A DNA stretch of 5,030 nucleotides from contig JAEENW010000049.1 of NCBI GenBank assembly GCA_016283945.1, forward strand, positions 1-5,030, read 5' to 3'. Positions 4,992-5,030 of this stretch are shown here, in pieces; position 1 is the first letter of the stretch; every line of letters starts with the position of its first letter. Origin of the DNA: Bacillota bacterium. GTDB lineage: Bacteria > Bacillota > Clostridia > Peptostreptococcales > Anaerovoracaceae. The notes beneath the pieces were generated by a model that ran no database searches, was not told the origin of the DNA, and was given only the letters and a program-made list of their open reading frames with translations. A program made the translations under genes and the position numbers.

Positions 4992-5030
4992 TTACTTATA
5001 TCTCATGAAGCGCTTGAGTATCCTCACTCC
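4992..5030 (-). CDS. Possible 3' end of an upstream gene (12 codons and stop)
   Basis: Reading leftward from the window edge, one frame gives GVRILKRFMRYK followed by TAA at 4992-4994. The basic tail is plausible as a protein C-terminus. The drop from GC-rich to AT-rich sequence right after the stop fits a gene end. A second frame is also open over this short stretch (SEDTQALHEI, then a stop), so the frame is uncertain. The alternative is that the region is non-coding leader DNA of the cyclophilin gene. No function can be assigned. Confidence 0.35.
   Translation of the reverse strand, partial: GVRILKRFMRYK

Noticed and set aside
4974..5010. Promoter for the cyclophilin operon in the AT-rich stretch
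   Set aside because: Several TATAAT-like hexamers occur (for example around TATAAG and TAATAT on the minus strand), but none has a matching -35 at 16-18 bases. AT-richness alone is not enough to call it.
1..5030. CRISPR arrays, tRNA or rRNA genes, insertion sequences, attachment sites
   Set aside because: No regularly spaced repeats, tRNA-like cloverleaf, transposase-like frame or terminal inverted repeats were seen. The window is almost fully occupied by ordinary metabolic genes.

Overview
All recognisable genes in this window lie on the minus strand, so transcription runs from high to low coordinates. The DNA is GC-rich, starts are ATG, and most genes have strong GGAGG-type ribosome binding sites. 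One clear intrinsic terminator is present. The gene content is anaerobe-like: an iron-sulfur flavoprotein, two AbgB-type M20 amidohydrolases and a pyroglutamyl peptidase. Together this suggests a high-GC anaerobic bacterium, most likely of the Clostridia (Bacillota) and amino-acid or peptide fermenting. That assignment is an inference from style and content; no phylogenetic marker is present.

Layout in transcription order. At the right edge (4992-5030) there may be the last dozen codons of an upstream gene. A cytoplasmic cyclophilin-type prolyl isomerase follows (4479-4961). Next is pyroglutamyl-peptidase I, pcp (3876-4469), whose ribosome binding site overlaps the cyclophilin stop codon. Then comes a CrcB/FluC fluoride channel subunit (3506-3874), starting one base after the pcp stop. 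Two tandem paralogous M20-family AbgB-like metallo-hydrolases follow (2043-3461 and 527-1954). A strong hairpin plus T-tract (471-513) closes the group. Beyond it, the 5' part of an iron-sulfur flavoprotein gene (1-431) runs off the left edge.

The six complete and partial genes upstream of the terminator look like one transcription unit, with gaps of 88 bases or less and stop/start coupling in the first half. The plausible common theme is release of blocked amino acids: Pcp removes N-terminal pyroglutamate, M20 amidohydrolases cleave N-acyl or N-aroyl amino acids, and the cyclophilin isomerises prolyl bonds. This theme is inferred. The fluoride channel does not fit it and is probably a passenger.

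I see no strongly novel system. The points most worth checking are three: the mosaic divergence of the two M20 paralogs (near-identical lid domain, strongly diverged active-site-proximal patch), a Phe-to-Cys change in the conserved Phe motif of the fluoride channel, and the very short, promoter-poor gap between the terminator and the flavoprotein gene.
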